64,000 nt of DNA from Streptomyces sp. NBC_00523. GTDB lineage: Bacteria > Actinomycetota > Actinomycetes > Streptomycetales > Streptomycetaceae. Under the pieces are notes generated by a model that saw only the letters and a program-made list of their open reading frames with translations, was not told the DNA's origin and made no database searches. Numbering within the stretch: the stretch's first letter is position 1; each line of letters starts with the position of its first letter. A program made the position numbers and the translations under genes. The stretch is taken from contig NZ_CP107836.1 in the NCBI RefSeq assembly GCF_036346615.1, positions 4,278,001 to 4,342,000 on the forward strand. Reading direction: 5' to 3'. Positions 1 through 12,313 of this stretch are shown here, one piece after another.

Positions 1-1737
1 CACCGGCGCGGCAAGGTCATGCGCCGCCTCGCGGCCAACGAGCCCGAGGTCAACGAGGAGTGGCTCTGCGACAAGGGCCGCTTCGGCTTCCGCTACGCCC
101 AGCAGCGCGACCGGCTCACCACCCCGCTGGTGCGCGGTGAGTCCGGCGAGCTGGAGCCGGCGAGCTGGCCCGAGGCCCTGGCCGCCGCGGCCGAGGGGCT
201 GTCCGCCGCGCGCGGCCGGACCGGCGTCCTCACCGGCGGCCGGCTGACCGTCGAGGACGCGTACGCGTACAGCAAGTTCGCCCGGGTCGCCCTGGACACC
301 AACGACATCGACTTCCGGGCCCGGGTGCACAGCGACGAGGAGGCCGACTTCCTGGCCTCGCGCGTCGCGGGGCGCGGCAAGGACCTGGACGGCTCCGGTG
401 TCACGTACACCTCGCTGGAGAAGGCGCCGGCCGTGCTGCTGGTCGGGTTCGAGTCGGAGGAGGAGGCCCCCGGGGTCTTCCTGCGGCTGCGCAAGGCCCA
501 CCGCAAGCACGGGCAGCGCACCTTCTCCGTCGCCTCGCACGCCACCCGGGGCCTGGCCAAGGCCGGGGGCGCGCTGCTCCCCGCCGCGCCCGGCACCGAG
601 ACCGAGTGGCTGGACGCCATCGCGGGCGGGGTCGGCCTGGAGGGCGAAGGCGCCGCCGCGGCCGAGGCGCTGCGCGGTGAGGGCGCGCTGATCGTGGTCG
701 GCGAGCGGCTGGCCGGGGTGCCCGGCGGGCTGACCGCCGCGGTCCGGGCCGCGACCGCGACCGGGGCCCGGCTGGTGTGGATCCCGCGCCGGGCGGGCGA
801 ACGCGGCGCGGTGGAGGCGGGCGCGCTCCCGTCGCTGCTGCCCGGCGGCCGCCCGGCCACCGACCCGCGTGCCCGGGACGAGGTCGCCTCCGTGTGGGGC
901 GTCGCCGAACTCCCGTCCCGCTTCGGCCGCGACACCGGCCAGATCATCGAGGCCGCGGCCACCGGTGAGCTGGGCGCGCTGGTCGTCGCCGGGGTCGGGA
1001 CCGAGGACCTGCCGGAACCGGCGCGGGCCCTGGAGGCCCTGGACCGGGCCGGCTTCCTGGTCTCCTTCGAGCTCCGCCCGAGCGAGGTCACCGACCGCGC
1101 CGACGTGGTGTTCCCGGTGGCCGCGGTCGCCGAGAAGTCCGGGACCTTCCTCAACTGGGAGGGCCGGGCGCGGATGTTCGAGGCCGCGCTGAAGCCCGAC
1201 CAGATGACGCGGAACCTCGCCCCGGGCGACGCCCGCGTCCTGCACATGCTGGCCGACGCCATGGACGTCCACTTCGCGCTGCCGGACCTGAAGTCCGCCC
1301 GCCGCGAGCTGGACCGCCTCGGCGGCTGGCAGGGCGGGTACGCGGACGAGCCGCGCGTCTCCGCGCAGCCGCTGCCCCGGCCCGGCGACGGCGAGGCGAT
1401 CCTGGCCGGCCACCGGATGCTGCTCGACCTGGGCCGCCTCCAGGAGGGCGACACCGCGCTCGCCGGGACCCGGCACGAGGCGGTGGCCCGGCTGTCGGCC
1501 GCCACGGCCGCGGAGACCGGGGTCAAGGACGGCGACCTGCTCGCGGTGTCCGGCCCGGCGGGCAGCGTCGAACTCCCGCTCCGGGTCACCGACATGCCGG
1601 ACCGCGTGGTCTGGGTGCCGCTGAACTCGGCCGGGCGGGGCGTGCCGGCCACGACCGGGGCCCTCCCCGGCGGCCTGGTCCGGATCGGCCCCGCCGCTGC
1701 CGGTACTCCCGACGTCACACCGGAGGTGCGGGCGTGA
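1..1737 (+). CDS. nuoG: NADH-quinone oxidoreductase subunit G, 3' part
   Basis: The frame is open from base 1, so the start lies outside the window; about 578 codons remain. The first residues include [15 protein letters not shown], typical of the point in NuoG where the Fe-S N-terminus passes into the molybdopterin-oxidoreductase-like domain. The rest is that low-conservation domain. NuoG belongs to the peripheral arm of complex I and carries electrons from NuoEF toward NuoB and NuoI. The stop overlaps the nuoH start in a GTGA arrangement, so translation is probably coupled. The ATG at 19 is internal, not a start. Confidence 0.93.
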   Translation, partial: HRRGKVMRRLAANEPEVNEEWLCDKGRFGFRYAQQRDRLTTPLVRGESGELEPASWPEALAAAAEGLSAARGRTGVLTGGRLTVEDAYAYSKFARVALDTNDIDFRARVHSDEEADFLASRVAGRGKDLDGSGVTYTSLEKAPAVLLVGFESEEEAPGVFLRLRKAHRKHGQRTFSVASHATRGLAKAGGALLPAAPGTETEWLDAIAGGVGLEGEGAAAAEALRGEGALIVVGERLAGVPGGLTAAVRAATATGARLVWIPRRAGERGAVEAGALPSLLPGGRPATDPRARDEVASVWGVAELPSRFGRDTGQIIEAAATGELGALVVAGVGTEDLPEPARALEALDRAGFLVSFELRPSEVTDRADVVFPVAAVAEKSGTFLNWEGRARMFEAALKPDQMTRNLAPGDARVLHMLADAMDVHFALPDLKSARRELDRLGGWQGGYADEPRVSAQPLPRPGDGEAILAGHRMLLDLGRLQEGDTALAGTRHEAVARLSAATAAETGVKDGDLLAVSGPAGSVELPLRVTDMPDRVVWVPLNSAGRGVPATTGALPGGLVRIGPAAAGTPDVTPEVRA

Positions 1738-3137
1738 CCGCCTTCGCTCAACTGGCCGCGGCACCGCACGGTTCGGTGCTCGCCGCCGAGGACCTGTCGA
1801 TGTTCGGCAACGACCCCTGGTGGCTCGTCGTCATCAAGGCCGTCTTCTGCTTCGCGTTCCTGATGGTGACCGTGCTCTTCTCCATCGTGTGGGAGCGCAA
1901 GGTCGTCGCCTGGATGCAGCTGCGTATCGGCCCCAACCGGCACGGTCCCTGGGGCATGCTCCAGTCGCTCGCCGACGGCATCAAGCTGATGCTGAAGGAA
2001 GACGTCATCGTCAAGCGGGCGGACAAGGTCGTCTACGTCCTCGCGCCGATCGTCGCCGCCATCCCCGCGTTCATGGCCATCGCGGTGATCCCCTTCGGGC
2101 CCTCGGACAACGAGGTCTCGATCTTCGGTCACCGTACGGCGATGCAGCTCACCGACCTGCCGATCGCGATGCTGTACATCCTCGCGGTCGCCTCGGTCGG
2201 GATCTACGGCATCGTGCTGGCCGGCTGGTCGTCCGGGTCGACGTACCCGCTGCTCGGCGGGCTCCGGTCCTGCGCGCAGATGATCTCGTACGAGATCGCG
2301 ATGGGTGCCGCGTTCGCCTCGGTGTTCCTCTACTCCGGGTCGATGTCGACATCGAAGATCGTGGAGGCGCAGCAGGACCGCTGGTTCATCATCCTGCTGC
2401 CGGTCTCGTTCATCATCTACATCGTCACGATGGTCGGCGAGACCAACCGCGCCCCGTTCGACATGCCGGAGTCCGAGGGCGACCTCGTCGGCGGCTTCAA
2501 CACCGAGTACTCGTCGATCAAGTTCGCGATGTTCATGCTCGCCGAGTACGTCAACATGGTGACCGTCTCCGCCGTCTCCACGACCCTGTTCCTGGGCGGC
2601 TGGCGGGCCCCGTGGCCGATCAGCACCTTCTGGGAGGGCGCGAACCACGGCTGGTGGCCGATGCTCTGGTTCGTCGTCAAGGTCCAGCTGCTGCTGTTCT
2701 TCTTCATCTGGCTGCGCGGCACGCTGCCCCGTGTCCGCTACGACCAGCTGATGAAGCTCGGCTGGAAGGTCCTGATCCCGGTCTCCGTCGTCTGGCTGAT
2801 GCTGGTCGCGACCGTACGGGCGCTGCGCAACGAGGGCTACGACTTCTCGAAGATCCTGCTCTACGTGGCGGGCGCCGTGATCGCGGTGCTGCTGATCTCC
2901 TTCGTCGCCGACATCTTCCGCGACAAGAAGGACAAGGCCGCCGCCGAACAGGCCGGGCCCGAGCCGGCGTTCGACCCGATGGCGGGCGGATTCCCGGTGC
3001 CGCCGCTGCCCGGACAGACCCTGCCGCCGGTGCCCCGGCGCAGGCCGCGACGCGAGCGGGAGCTCGTTGTCAGTGGCGGGGTGGATACTCAGAGTGACGG
3101 AAATCCGAGTGACGGAAAGGAGGCCGACGGTGTCTGA
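1734..3137 (+). CDS. nuoH: NADH-quinone oxidoreductase subunit H
   Basis: This is the 467-aa membrane subunit that joins the peripheral and membrane arms and helps form the quinone chamber. Diagnostic segments are visible: [20 protein letters not shown] near residue 55, the [19 protein letters not shown] loop near 240 and [20 protein letters not shown] near 330. Several strongly hydrophobic helices lie between them. After the last helix there is a Pro/Arg-rich cytoplasmic tail of about 60 residues, longer than in enterobacterial NuoH. The GTG start overlaps the nuoG stop and the end overlaps nuoI. Confidence 0.96.
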   Translation: MTAFAQLAAAPHGSVLAAEDLSMFGNDPWWLVVIKAVFCFAFLMVTVLFSIVWERKVVAWMQLRIGPNRHGPWGMLQSLADGIKLMLKEDVIVKRADKVVYVLAPIVAAIPAFMAIAVIPFGPSDNEVSIFGHRTAMQLTDLPIAMLYILAVASVGIYGIVLAGWSSGSTYPLLGGLRSCAQMISYEIAMGAAFASVFLYSGSMSTSKIVEAQQDRWFIILLPVSFIIYIVTMVGETNRAPFDMPESEGDLVGGFNTEYSSIKFAMFMLAEYVNMVTVSAVSTTLFLGGWRAPWPISTFWEGANHGWWPMLWFVVKVQLLLFFFIWLRGTLPRVRYDQLMKLGWKVLIPVSVVWLMLVATVRALRNEGYDFSKILLYVAGAVIAVLLISFVADIFRDKKDKAAAEQAGPEPAFDPMAGGFPVPPLPGQTLPPVPRRRPRRERELVVSGGVDTQSDGNPSDGKEADGV

Positions 3138-3825
3138 ACTGCCTGATGCGCCGGGGTCCAGGAGGCCGGCGACATCGACCGGCGCGACGGGGTCGACGGC
3201 GTCGCAGTCCTCCCAGTCCTCGGAGGACAAGTTCCTCAACCCGGTGGCCGGCTTCGGCGTGACCTTCAAGGCCATGTTCAAGAAGCGGCTCACCGAGCAG
3301 TATCCGGAGACGCCGAAGGTGACGGCGCCCCGCTTCCACGGCCGCCACCAGCTCAACCGCCATCCGGACGGGCTGGAGAAGTGCGTCGGCTGCGAGCTGT
3401 GCGCCTGGGCCTGTCCGGCCGACGCGATCTACGTGGAGGGCGCGGACAACACCGACGAGGAGCGCTACTCCCCGGGTGAGCGCTACGGCCGCGTCTACCA
3501 GATCAACTACGCGCGCTGCATCCTCTGCGGACTGTGCATCGAGGCGTGCCCGACCCGGGCGCTCACGATGACCAACGAGTTCGAGCTCGCCAACACCACC
3601 CGCGAGAGCCTCATCTACACCAAGGACGAGCTGCTCGCGGGCCTGGAGGAAGGCATGGTCGACAGCCCGCACGCGATCTTCCCGGGCACGGACGAGCAGG
3701 ACTACTACCGGGGCCTGGTCACCGAGGCCGCCCCCGGTACGGAGCGTCAGCTCGCCGTCTCCAAGGGCGAGAAGCCGGACGACGAGGCGCAGAGCAACGG
3801 CGCCTCACAGGAGGTGGACGCATGA
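3130..3825 (+). CDS. nuoI: NADH-quinone oxidoreductase subunit I
   Basis: A 231-aa ferredoxin-like subunit carrying two [4Fe-4S] clusters (N6a/N6b) that pass electrons to NuoB. The two motifs are [12 protein letters not shown] and [12 protein letters not shown], in the central third. I chose the GTG at 3130 because AAAGGAGG lies about 6 bases upstream and the start overlaps the nuoH stop; a longer frame reaching to 3067 lacks such a site. The first 40 residues are Ser/Thr/Pro-rich, and the C-terminal 50 are acidic, as in other actinobacterial NuoI. It is followed by an ATGA overlap with nuoJ. Confidence 0.96.
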   Translation: MSELPDAPGSRRPATSTGATGSTASQSSQSSEDKFLNPVAGFGVTFKAMFKKRLTEQYPETPKVTAPRFHGRHQLNRHPDGLEKCVGCELCAWACPADAIYVEGADNTDEERYSPGERYGRVYQINYARCILCGLCIEACPTRALTMTNEFELANTTRESLIYTKDELLAGLEEGMVDSPHAIFPGTDEQDYYRGLVTEAAPGTERQLAVSKGEKPDDEAQSNGASQEVDA

Positions 3826-4649
3826 CCGGCCTGGCCGCTGCGGCCTCGCAGACCTCGACCGGTGAGGCCGTCCAGTTCTGGGTGCTGGGCACGGTCGCCG
3901 TGATCGGCGCCCTGTCCACCGTGCTCATGAAGAAGGCCGTGCACAGCGCGCTGAGCCTCGCCGGGACGATGATCATCCTCGCGGTGTTCTACCTCGCCAA
4001 CGGCGCGTACTTCCTCGGCATCGTCCAGATCGTCGTCTACACCGGCGCGATCATGATGCTGTTCCTCTTCGTGGTCATGCTCGTCGGCGTCACGGCGGCG
4101 GACTCGCTGAAGGAGACCATCAAGGGCCAGCGCTTGCTGGCCGCCGGCTGCGGCATCGGCTTCGGCGTCCTGCTGATCGCCGGTATCGGCAACGCCTCGC
4201 TGAAGAGCTTCAACGGCCTGGGCACCGCGAACACCGTGCACGGCGGAAACGTGGAGGGGCTCGCCAGCCTCATCTTCACCAAGTACGTCTTCGCCTTCGA
4301 GATCACCGGCGCCCTGCTGATCACCGCGACCGTCGGCGCGATGGTGCTCACGCACCGCGAGCGCACCGAACGGGCCAAGACCCAGCGGGAGATGTCCGAG
4401 GAGCGCGTGCGGAGCAACCACCTCCCGCCGCTGCCCGCCCCCGGCGTCTACGCCCGGCACAACGCGGTGGACATCGCGGGCCTGCTCCCCGACGGCACCC
4501 CGTCCGAGCTGACCGTCATGAACACGCTGCGCAAGCGCGGCCAGATGCGCGACGTGTCCCAGGAATCACTGGCCGGCCTCAAGGCACTGGAGCAGCGCTC
4601 CGGTGAGCGGCTGGGCCGGGACACCGAAGAAGAGGAGGTCGCCAAGTGA
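3822..4649 (+). CDS. nuoJ: NADH-quinone oxidoreductase subunit J
   Basis: A 275-aa membrane subunit of the complex I proton-pumping arm. Five hydrophobic helices are seen in the first about 170 residues, including [20 protein letters not shown] with the characteristic pi-bulge helix of NuoJ. The C-terminus is a long charged cytoplasmic tail that E. coli NuoJ lacks. The ATG overlaps the nuoI stop (ATGA) and the TGA overlaps the GTG of nuoK. Place in the operon and length both fit an actinobacterial NuoJ. Confidence 0.95.
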   Translation: MTGLAAAASQTSTGEAVQFWVLGTVAVIGALSTVLMKKAVHSALSLAGTMIILAVFYLANGAYFLGIVQIVVYTGAIMMLFLFVVMLVGVTAADSLKETIKGQRLLAAGCGIGFGVLLIAGIGNASLKSFNGLGTANTVHGGNVEGLASLIFTKYVFAFEITGALLITATVGAMVLTHRERTERAKTQREMSEERVRSNHLPPLPAPGVYARHNAVDIAGLLPDGTPSELTVMNTLRKRGQMRDVSQESLAGLKALEQRSGERLGRDTEEEEVAK

Positions 4650-4945
4650 ATCCGGTCAACTACCTCTATCTCGCAGCCCTGCTGTTCACCATCGGCGCGG
4701 CCGGGGTCCTGATCCGGCGGAACGCGATCGTGGTGTTCATGTGCGTGGAGCTGATGCTCAACGCCTGCAACCTCGCGTTCGTGACCTTCTCCCGGATGCA
4801 CGGCAATCTCGACGGCCAGATCATCGCCTTCTTCACGATGGTCGTCGCCGCCGCGGAGGTCGTGGTCGGGCTCGCGATCATCGTGTCGCTGTTCCGTTCC
4901 CGCCACTCGGCCTCGGTCGATGACGCCAGCCTGATGAAGCTGTAA
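4646..4945 (+). CDS. nuoK: NADH-quinone oxidoreductase subunit K
   Basis: A 99-aa three-helix membrane subunit related to MrpC. It has the expected buried glutamates in the [13 protein letters not shown] helix and in [13 protein letters not shown], residues used for proton transfer in the family. It starts at GTG 4646, overlapping the nuoJ stop, with AGAGGAGG just upstream. The length is the family norm, in contrast to the tailed paralogue at 60140-60556. Confidence 0.96.
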   Translation: MNPVNYLYLAALLFTIGAAGVLIRRNAIVVFMCVELMLNACNLAFVTFSRMHGNLDGQIIAFFTMVVAAAEVVVGLAIIVSLFRSRHSASVDDASLMKL

Positions 4946-4959
4946 GGGGCGTTTGCACT

Positions 4960-6855
4960 GTGGAGAACCTGATTGCGCTGCTCGTCGCGGCGCCCCTGCT
5001 CGGAGCGGCGGTGCTGCTGTGCGGCGGCCGTCGCCTCGATCGCGCCGGGCACTGGCTCGGCACCCTGCTCGCCGCCGCCTCGTTCGTCGTGGCCGTCGTG
5101 CTCTTCACCGACATGCTCGGGAAGGGCGCCGAGGACCGGGCACTGCACCAGAAGCTGTTCAGCTGGATTCCGGTCGAGGGCTTCCAGGCCGATGTGGCCT
5201 TCCAGCTCGACCAGCTGTCGATGACCTTCGTCCTGCTGATCACCGGTGTGGGCACGCTGATCCACATCTACTCGATCGGCTACATGGAGCACGACGAGCG
5301 CCGGCGCCGCTTCTTCGGCTATCTGAACCTGTTCCTGGCGGCGATGCTGATCCTGGTCATCGCCGACAACTACCTGCTGCTGTACGTCGGCTGGGAGGGC
5401 GTCGGCCTCGCCTCGTACCTGCTCATCGGCTTCTGGCAGCACAAGCCCAGCGCGGCGACCGCCGCGAAGAAGGCGTTCCTGGTCAACCGCGTCGGCGACA
5501 TGGGTCTGTCGATCGCGATCATGCTGATGTTCACCACCTTCGGCACGTTCGCGTACGGACCCGTCCTGGAGGCGACCGGCGAGACCAGCGAGGGCAAGCT
5601 GACGGCGATCGGCCTGATGCTGCTGCTCGCCGCCTGCGGCAAGTCCGCCCAGGTGCCGCTGCAGTCCTGGCTCGGTGACGCGATGGAGGGCCCGACCCCG
5701 GTCTCCGCCCTCATCCACGCCGCGACCATGGTCACCGCCGGTGTCTATCTCATCGTCCGCTCCGGCGCGATCTTCAACGCCGCCCCGGACGCCCAGATGG
5801 TCGTCGTGGTGGTCGGCGCGGTCACGCTGCTGTTCGGTGCGATCGTCGGTTGCGCGAAGGACGACATCAAGAAGGCCCTCGCCGGCTCCACGATGTCGCA
5901 GATCGGCTACATGATCCTGGCCGCCGGGCTCGGCCCCATCGGCTACGTCTTCGCGATCATGCACCTGGTGACGCACGGCTTCTTCAAGGCCGGGCTCTTC
6001 CTCGGCGCCGGTTCGGTCATGCACGGCATGAACGACGAGGTGGACATGCGGAAGTTCGGCGGCCTGCGGAAGTACATGCCGGTCACCTTCATCACCTTCG
6101 GCCTCGGCTACCTCGCGATCATCGGCTTCCCCGGCCTCTCCGGCTTCTTCTCCAAGGACAAGATCATCGAGGCGGCGTTCGCCAAGGGCGGCACCGAGGG
6201 CTGGATCCTCGGCTCCGTGGCCCTGCTCGGCGCCGCGATCACCGCGTTCTACATGACGCGCGTGATGATCATGACCTTCTTCGGCGAGAAGCGCTGGCAG
6301 CCGGACGCCGAAGGCCACGAGCCGCACCCGCACGAGTCCCCGAAGTCCATGACGATCCCGATGATCGTGCTGGCCTTCGGCTCGGTCTTCGCCGGTGGCT
6401 TCTTCTCGATCGGCGACCGCTTCCTGCACTGGCTGGAGCCGGTGACCGGCCACGACCACGGCGACGCCCCGATCGGCGCGTCCACCGTCACCGCGGCCAC
6501 CATGGTGGCGCTCGTCATCGGGGTCGCCATCGCCTGGGCGATGTACGGCCGCAAGCCGGTTCCGGTGGCCGCCCCGCGCGGCTCGCTGCTCACCCGCGCC
6601 GCGCGCCGCGATCTCCTCCAGGACGACTTCAACCACGTGGTCCTGGTCCGGGGCGGCGAGCACCTGACCCGCTCCCTGGTCTACGTGGACCACACCCTGG
6701 TCGACGGCGTCGTCAACGGCACGGCCGCGTCCATGGGCGGGCTCTCCGGCCGGCTGCGCAAGCTGCAGAACGGCTACGCCCGCTCCTACGCGGTCTCGAT
6801 GTTCGGCGGTACGGCGGTTCTCATCGCCGCGACCCTGCTGATGAGGGCGGTCTGA
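4960..6855 (+). CDS. nuoL: NADH-quinone oxidoreductase subunit L
   Basis: The 631-aa antiporter-like proton-pumping subunit at the distal end of the membrane arm. Typical segments include [16 protein letters not shown], the lysine-bearing helix near [12 protein letters not shown], and the broken-helix stretch [20 protein letters not shown]. The C-terminus has the long lateral helix and a final transmembrane anchor ([18 protein letters not shown]). The GTG start comes 14 bases after the nuoK stop. Confidence 0.96.
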   Translation: MENLIALLVAAPLLGAAVLLCGGRRLDRAGHWLGTLLAAASFVVAVVLFTDMLGKGAEDRALHQKLFSWIPVEGFQADVAFQLDQLSMTFVLLITGVGTLIHIYSIGYMEHDERRRRFFGYLNLFLAAMLILVIADNYLLLYVGWEGVGLASYLLIGFWQHKPSAATAAKKAFLVNRVGDMGLSIAIMLMFTTFGTFAYGPVLEATGETSEGKLTAIGLMLLLAACGKSAQVPLQSWLGDAMEGPTPVSALIHAATMVTAGVYLIVRSGAIFNAAPDAQMVVVVVGAVTLLFGAIVGCAKDDIKKALAGSTMSQIGYMILAAGLGPIGYVFAIMHLVTHGFFKAGLFLGAGSVMHGMNDEVDMRKFGGLRKYMPVTFITFGLGYLAIIGFPGLSGFFSKDKIIEAAFAKGGTEGWILGSVALLGAAITAFYMTRVMIMTFFGEKRWQPDAEGHEPHPHESPKSMTIPMIVLAFGSVFAGGFFSIGDRFLHWLEPVTGHDHGDAPIGASTVTAATMVALVIGVAIAWAMYGRKPVPVAAPRGSLLTRAARRDLLQDDFNHVVLVRGGEHLTRSLVYVDHTLVDGVVNGTAASMGGLSGRLRKLQNGYARSYAVSMFGGTAVLIAATLLMRAV

Positions 6856-6859
6856 TCAC

Positions 6860-8431
6860 ATGTCCTTTCCCCTCCTGACAGCGACGGCGGCGCTTCCGGC
6901 GATCGGCGCGGTGGCGACCGCCGCCGTCCCGGCCGCCCGGCGCACCGCCGCCAAATGGCTGGCGCTGCTCTTCTCGCTGGCCACGCTCGTCCTGGCGGGC
7001 ATCGCGCTCGCCCGCTTCGAGCCCGGCGGCGACCGCTTCCAGCTCACCGAATCGCACGCCTGGATCAAGGACTTCGGTGTCCGCTACGAGCTGGGCGTCG
7101 ACGGCATCGGCGTGGCGCTCATGGCGCTCACCGCCCTGCTGATCCCGTTCGTCATCCTGGCCGGCTGGCACGACGCCGACCCCCTGGAGACGAACTCCTC
7201 GCGCTGGCGCCCCACTCAGGGCTTCTTCGCCCTGATCCTGATGGTCGAAGCGATGGTGATCCTCTCCTTCGAGGCCACCGACGTCTTCCTCTTCTACATC
7301 CTGTTCGAAGCCATGCTCATCCCGATGTACTTCCTCATCGGCGGCTTCGGGGACCGGGCGCACACCGGCAGCGACGAGAACGCGGCGGCGCAGCGCTCTT
7401 ACGCGGCGGTGAAGTTCCTCCTCTACAACCTGGTCGGCGGCCTCATCATGCTGGCCGCGGTGATCGGCCTGTACGTGGTGGCGGGCTCGTTCTCGCTCTC
7501 CGAGATCGCCGAGGCCCGGGCCAACGGCACGTTCTCCATGGCGACCGGCACCGAGCGGTGGCTGTTCCTCGGGTTCTTCTTCGCCTTCGCGGTGAAGGCC
7601 CCGCTGTGGCCGCTGCACACCTGGCTGCCCAACGCCATGGGTGAGGCGACCGCCCCGGTCGCCGTGCTGATCACCGCCGTGGTCGACAAGGTCGGCACCT
7701 TCGCGATGCTCCGCTTCTGCCTCCAGCTCTTCCCGGAGGCCAGCAAGTGGGCGACGCCGGTGATCCTGGTCCTGGCGCTGATCAGCATCGTGTACGGAGC
7801 GCTGCTCGCGGTCGGCCAGCGCGACATCAAGCGGCTGATCGCCTACGCGTCCATCTCGCACTTCGGCTTCATCATCCTGGGCATCTTCGCGATGACCAGC
7901 CAGGGCCAGTCGGGCGCGACGCTGTACATGGTCAACCACGGCATCTCGACGGCCGCGCTGATGCTGGTCGCGGGCTTCCTGATCAGCCGGCGCGGCTCGC
8001 GCCTCATCGCCGACTACGGCGGGGTGCAGAAGGTGGCCCCGGTCCTGGCCGGCACCTTCCTGATCGGCGGCCTGGCCACGCTGTCGCTGCCGGGGCTCGC
8101 CCCGTTCGTCAGCGAGTTCCTGGTCCTGGTCGGCGCGTTCGCCGCGTATCCGGCGGTCGGCATCATCGCCACCACCGGCATCGTGCTCGCCGCGATCTAC
8201 GTCCTGGTCCTCTACCAGCGCACCATGACCGGCCCGGTCAAGGCCGAGGTGCAGGGCATGGCGGACCTCAAGGCCCGTGAGCTCGTGGTGGTCGTCCCGC
8301 TGATCGCGCTGCTGCTCTTCCTCGGTGTCTACCCGAAGCCGCTGACGGACATCGTCAACCCGGCGGTGCAGCACACCATGTCGGACGTACAGAAGAAGGA
8401 CCCCCAGCCCGAGGTGGAGGCCGCCAAGTGA
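6860..8431 (+). CDS. nuoM: NADH-quinone oxidoreductase subunit M
   Basis: A 523-aa antiporter-like subunit of complex I. Diagnostic segments include FYILFEAMLIPMYFLIGGFG (catalytic glutamate in the fifth helix), FAVKAPLWPLHTWLPNAMGE, and RDIKRLIAYASISHFGFIIL. About 14 hydrophobic helices are apparent. It starts 4 bases after the nuoL stop and its TGA overlaps the GTG start of nuoN. Confidence 0.96.
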   Translation: MSFPLLTATAALPAIGAVATAAVPAARRTAAKWLALLFSLATLVLAGIALARFEPGGDRFQLTESHAWIKDFGVRYELGVDGIGVALMALTALLIPFVILAGWHDADPLETNSSRWRPTQGFFALILMVEAMVILSFEATDVFLFYILFEAMLIPMYFLIGGFGDRAHTGSDENAAAQRSYAAVKFLLYNLVGGLIMLAAVIGLYVVAGSFSLSEIAEARANGTFSMATGTERWLFLGFFFAFAVKAPLWPLHTWLPNAMGEATAPVAVLITAVVDKVGTFAMLRFCLQLFPEASKWATPVILVLALISIVYGALLAVGQRDIKRLIAYASISHFGFIILGIFAMTSQGQSGATLYMVNHGISTAALMLVAGFLISRRGSRLIADYGGVQKVAPVLAGTFLIGGLATLSLPGLAPFVSEFLVLVGAFAAYPAVGIIATTGIVLAAIYVLVLYQRTMTGPVKAEVQGMADLKARELVVVVPLIALLLFLGVYPKPLTDIVNPAVQHTMSDVQKKDPQPEVEAAK

Positions 8432-10092
8432 GCGCAACAGCTGTCCACAGCCTGTGGACGACGGCGGGCGGGGTGACATCCGCCGCACCGGACGAGAAGT
8501 TCACGGCCCCGGTCATCGAGTACACCCAGCTGACCCCGGTCCTGATCGTGATCGGCGTCGCCGTCATCGGCGTCCTGGTCGAGGCATTCGTGCCGCGCCG
8601 GGCCCGGTATCACACCCAGGTCTTCCTGACCGTCGTCGCGCTGGTCGCCGCGTTCGCCGCGGTGGTCGGCCTCGCGGCCGGCGGTTACGGGACGACCAAG
8701 GCGCACATCGCCGCGATGGGCGCCATCGCGGTCGACGGACCGGCCCTGTTCCTCCAGGGCGTCATCCTGCTGACGTCCCTGGTCGCGGTCTTCACGTTCG
8801 CCGAACGGCGGCTCGACCCCGAGTCGCACGGCAACCGCGTGGACTCCTTCGCGGCGCAGGCCGCGTCGGTGCCCGGCAGCGACAGCGAGAAGGCCGCGGT
8901 CAGGGCCGGGTTCACCACCACCGAGGTCTTCCCGCTCGTCCTCTTCTCGGTGGCGGGCATGCTGGTCTTCCCGGCGGCCAACGACCTGCTGACGCTGTTC
9001 GTGGCCCTGGAGGTCTTCTCCCTCCCGCTGTACCTCCTGTGCGCCGTCGCCCGCCGCAAGCGGCTGATGTCGCAGGAGTCGGCCGTGAAGTACTTCCTGC
9101 TCGGCGCGTTCTCCTCGGCGTTCCTGCTGTTCGGGATCGCCCTCCTCTACGGGTACGCGGGCTCCGTCTCGTACGCCCAGATCGCGACCGTGGTCGACGG
9201 GTCGATCCAGAAGATCGACCCGGCGCTCGCCGACACCATGGGCAACGACGCGCTGCTGCTCATCGGCGGCGCGATGATCCTGACCGGTCTGCTCTTCAAG
9301 GTCGGCGCCGTCCCGTTCCACATGTGGACCCCGGACGTCTACCAGGGCGCCCCGACGCCGGTCACCGGCTTCATGGCCGCCGCCACGAAGGTCGCCGCGT
9401 TCGGCGCGCTGCTCCGCCTGCTGTACGTGGTGCTGCCCGGGCTCACCTGGGACCTGCGGCCGGTCATGTGGGGCGTCGCGATCGTCACGATGGTGGGCGG
9501 CGCGGTCGTCGCGATCACGCAGACCGACATCAAGCGGCTGCTGGCCTACTCCTCGATCGCGCACGCCGGGTTCATCCTGGCCGGTGTGATCGCGGCCACC
9601 CCCGAGGGCATCTCGTCCGTCCTCTTCTACCTCGGCACGTACTCCTTCGTGACGGTCGGCGCCTTCGCCGTCGTCACGCTGGTGCGGGACGCGGGCGGCG
9701 AGGCGACGCACCTGTCGAAGTGGGCCGGGCTCGGCCGCCGCTCACCGCTGGTCGCCGCGGTCTTCGCGGTGTTCCTGCTGGCCTTCGCCGGTATCCCGCT
9801 GACCTCGGGCTTCTCCGGGAAGTTCGCGGTGTTCAAGGCGGCGGCGGACGGCGGCGCGGGCGGCCTGGTGGTGGTCGGTGTGATCTCCTCGGCGATCGCC
9901 GCGTTCTTCTACATCCGGGTCATCGTGCTGATGTTCTTCAGCGAGCCGAAGGCGGACGGCCCCACGGTCGCCGTCCCGTCCCCGCTGACGATGACCACCA
10001 TCGCGATCGGCGTGGCCGTGACCGTGGTCCTGGGTGTGGCCCCGCAGTACTTCCTGGACCTGGCGGGCCAGGCGGGGACGTTCGTGAGGTAG
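8428..10092 (+). CDS. nuoN: NADH-quinone oxidoreductase subunit N
   Basis: A 554-aa antiporter-like subunit, last gene of the main nuo operon. It shows the family landmarks [36 protein letters not shown] and [20 protein letters not shown]. The GTG start overlaps the nuoM stop. A short poorly conserved extramembrane stretch (about residues 125-160, near [17 protein letters not shown]) follows the fourth helix. Transcription probably ends at the strong hairpin 18 bases downstream. Confidence 0.96.
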   Translation: MSATAVHSLWTTAGGVTSAAPDEKFTAPVIEYTQLTPVLIVIGVAVIGVLVEAFVPRRARYHTQVFLTVVALVAAFAAVVGLAAGGYGTTKAHIAAMGAIAVDGPALFLQGVILLTSLVAVFTFAERRLDPESHGNRVDSFAAQAASVPGSDSEKAAVRAGFTTTEVFPLVLFSVAGMLVFPAANDLLTLFVALEVFSLPLYLLCAVARRKRLMSQESAVKYFLLGAFSSAFLLFGIALLYGYAGSVSYAQIATVVDGSIQKIDPALADTMGNDALLLIGGAMILTGLLFKVGAVPFHMWTPDVYQGAPTPVTGFMAAATKVAAFGALLRLLYVVLPGLTWDLRPVMWGVAIVTMVGGAVVAITQTDIKRLLAYSSIAHAGFILAGVIAATPEGISSVLFYLGTYSFVTVGAFAVVTLVRDAGGEATHLSKWAGLGRRSPLVAAVFAVFLLAFAGIPLTSGFSGKFAVFKAAADGGAGGLVVVGVISSAIAAFFYIRVIVLMFFSEPKADGPTVAVPSPLTMTTIAIGVAVTVVLGVAPQYFLDLAGQAGTFVR

Positions 10093-10110
10093 CCGGAAAC
10101 GGCTGTACGG

Positions 10111-10163
10111 CAACGCCGGACGGGCTTGGCCTTCCCTCGGGAAGTCAAGCCCGTCCGGCGTTG
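10111..10163 (+). terminator. Perfect 18-bp hairpin ending the nuo operon
   Basis: Two perfect 18-base arms (10111-10128 and 10146-10163, beginning CAACGCCGGACGG) flank a 17-base centre that contains its own CTTCCC/GGGAAG stem. No T-run follows, which is usual for Streptomyces terminators. It lies between the nuoN stop and recQ on the same strand, so it should insulate recQ from nuo read-through. The arm resembles a hairpin sequence that recurs after many Streptomyces genes (from memory). Confidence 0.8.
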
Positions 10164-10234
10164 TCGGAGGGGGCGCCTATCGTGGCAGGGGAGAGCGCTG
10201 GGACGCAGCGGGACCGGTATCGGGGGACAGAGCG

Positions 10235-12292
10235 ATGAGCGGGACGGGCGTGACGGGCATGACCACGGATGTGAGCACGGGCGGGGCCGCCGCCACGGCC
10301 GAGAGCGAGGCGCGGCGCACCCTGCACCGCGTCTTCGGTTACGAGGCGTTCCGCGGCGAGCAGGAGGCGATCGTCGACCACGTGGTGGCCGGCGGGGACG
10401 CCGTCGTGCTCATGCCCACCGGTGGCGGCAAGTCCCTCTGCTACCAGATCCCGGCCCTGGTCCGCCGGGGCACCGGCGTCGTGATCTCCCCGCTGATCGC
10501 CCTCATGCAGGACCAGGTCGACGCGCTGCGGGCGCTCGGCGTGCGGGCCGGGTTCATCAACTCCACGCAGGACTTCGACGAGCGCCGCTCGATGGAGGCC
10601 CAGTTCGTCGCGGGCGAGCTGGACCTCCTCTACCTGGCCCCGGAGCGGCTGCGGCTGGACTCCACGCTGGCGCTGCTGGCCCGGGGCGAGGTCTCCGTCT
10701 TCGCCATCGACGAGGCGCACTGCGTCGCCCAGTGGGGCCACGACTTCCGTCCCGACTACCTGGCCCTGTCGGTGCTCGGCGAGCGCTGGCCGGACGTGCC
10801 GCGCATCGCCCTGACGGCCACCGCGACGGACGCCACGCACCGGGAGATCACCCAGCGGCTCGGCATGCCCGACGCCAAGCACTTCGTCGCCAGCTTCGAC
10901 CGGCCCAACATCCAGTACCGGATCGTGGGCAAGGCCGACCCGAAGAAGCAACTGCTCGCCTTCCTCAAGGAGGAGCATGCCGGGGACGCGGGCATCATCT
11001 ACTGCCTCTCCCGCGCGTCCACGGAGAAGACCGCCGAATTCCTCTGCCGCAACGGCATCGAGGCCGTCCCGTACCACGCGGGGCTCGACGCCGGGACGCG
11101 CGCGGCCCACCAGTCCCGCTTCCTGCGCGAGGAGGGCCTGGTCGTCGTCGCGACGATCGCCTTCGGCATGGGCATCGACAAGCCGGACGTCCGCTTCGTC
11201 GCCCACCTGGACCTCCCGAAGTCCGTCGAGGGCTACTACCAGGAGACCGGCCGGGCGGGCCGCGACGGCGCCCCGTCCACGGCATGGATGGCGTACGGCC
11301 TCCAGGACGTCGTCCAGCAGCGCAAGCTCATCCAGGGCGGCGAGGGCGACGAGGCGTTCCGCCGCCGGGCCGCCGCGCACCTGGGCTCGATGCTCGCCCT
11401 GTGCGAGACGGCCCAGTGCCGCCGCGCCCAGCTCCTCACGTACTTCGGCCAGGAGCCGGCGGCCACGTCCTGCGGCAACTGCGACACCTGCCTCACCCCG
11501 CCGGAGACCTGGGACGGCACGGTCTCCGCCCAGAAGCTGCTGTCCACGGTGGTACGGCTGAAGCGGGAGCGCGGCCAGAAGTTCGGCGCGGGCCAGATCA
11601 TCGACATCCTGCTCGGCCGCCGCACGGCCAAGGTCATCCAGTTCGACCACGACCAGCTGTCGGTCTTCGGCATCGGCGAGGACCTGTCCGAGGCGGAGTG
11701 GCGCGGCGTGGTCCGCCAGCTCCTGGCCCAGGGCCTGATCGCCGTCGAGGGCGAGTACGGCACGCTGGTCCTCACGGAGGCGAGCGGCGCGGTCCTCAAC
11801 CGGGAGCGCGAGGTCCAGCTCCGCAAGGAGCCGAAGAAGCCGACGGCCTCCCGGTCGTCCTCGTCCGCCCGCGGCGAGCGCAAGCCGAAGGCGGCCGCCG
11901 CCGATCTCCCCGAGACGGCCGTCCCCGTCTTCGAGGCCCTGCGCGCCTGGCGGGCCGCCCAGGCCAAGGAACTGGGCCTCCCCGCCTACGTGATCTTCCA
12001 CGACGCCACCCTCCGCGAGATCGCCACGATCCACCCGACGACCCTGGGTGAGCTGGGCGGCATCAGCGGCCTGGGCGAGAAGAAGCTCGCGACGTACGGC
12101 GAGGGGGTCCTGGAGGTCCTGGCCGGCCTCGAAACCACCGCCCCGACCCCGCCGGCTGCGGAATCCCCGTCCGCCCCGGCTCCGACCCCCGCCCAAAGGC
12201 CCGCCCCGGCCGCCCGGGCAATGCCCGCGCCCGCCGCCCCCCACGACGACGCCGAATTCGGCTGGGACGAGGAGCCCCCGGAGTTTGAGTGA
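10235..12292 (+). CDS. recQ: ATP-dependent DNA helicase RecQ
   Basis: A 685-aa 3'-5' superfamily 2 DNA helicase. Motifs in order are the N-terminal FRGEQ Q-motif-like region, Walker [17 protein letters not shown] (about residue 63), the DEAHC box, TATAT, and the motif VI region around [11 protein letters not shown] zinc-binding C...CGNCDTC cluster follows, then a winged-helix RQC domain. An HRDC domain covers about residues 545-630 ([17 protein letters not shown]...[10 protein letters not shown]), before a Pro/Ala-rich tail. The ATG at 10235 is used; ATG 10259 is an alternative. It is probably transcribed alone. Confidence 0.93.
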   Translation: MSGTGVTGMTTDVSTGGAAATAESEARRTLHRVFGYEAFRGEQEAIVDHVVAGGDAVVLMPTGGGKSLCYQIPALVRRGTGVVISPLIALMQDQVDALRALGVRAGFINSTQDFDERRSMEAQFVAGELDLLYLAPERLRLDSTLALLARGEVSVFAIDEAHCVAQWGHDFRPDYLALSVLGERWPDVPRIALTATATDATHREITQRLGMPDAKHFVASFDRPNIQYRIVGKADPKKQLLAFLKEEHAGDAGIIYCLSRASTEKTAEFLCRNGIEAVPYHAGLDAGTRAAHQSRFLREEGLVVVATIAFGMGIDKPDVRFVAHLDLPKSVEGYYQETGRAGRDGAPSTAWMAYGLQDVVQQRKLIQGGEGDEAFRRRAAAHLGSMLALCETAQCRRAQLLTYFGQEPAATSCGNCDTCLTPPETWDGTVSAQKLLSTVVRLKRERGQKFGAGQIIDILLGRRTAKVIQFDHDQLSVFGIGEDLSEAEWRGVVRQLLAQGLIAVEGEYGTLVLTEASGAVLNREREVQLRKEPKKPTASRSSSSARGERKPKAAAADLPETAVPVFEALRAWRAAQAKELGLPAYVIFHDATLREIATIHPTTLGELGGISGLGEKKLATYGEGVLEVLAGLETTAPTPPAAESPSAPAPTPAQRPAPAARAMPAPAAPHDDAEFGWDEEPPEFE

Positions 12293-12313
12293 GCGGGGTC
12301 GGGTGCGGCGGGC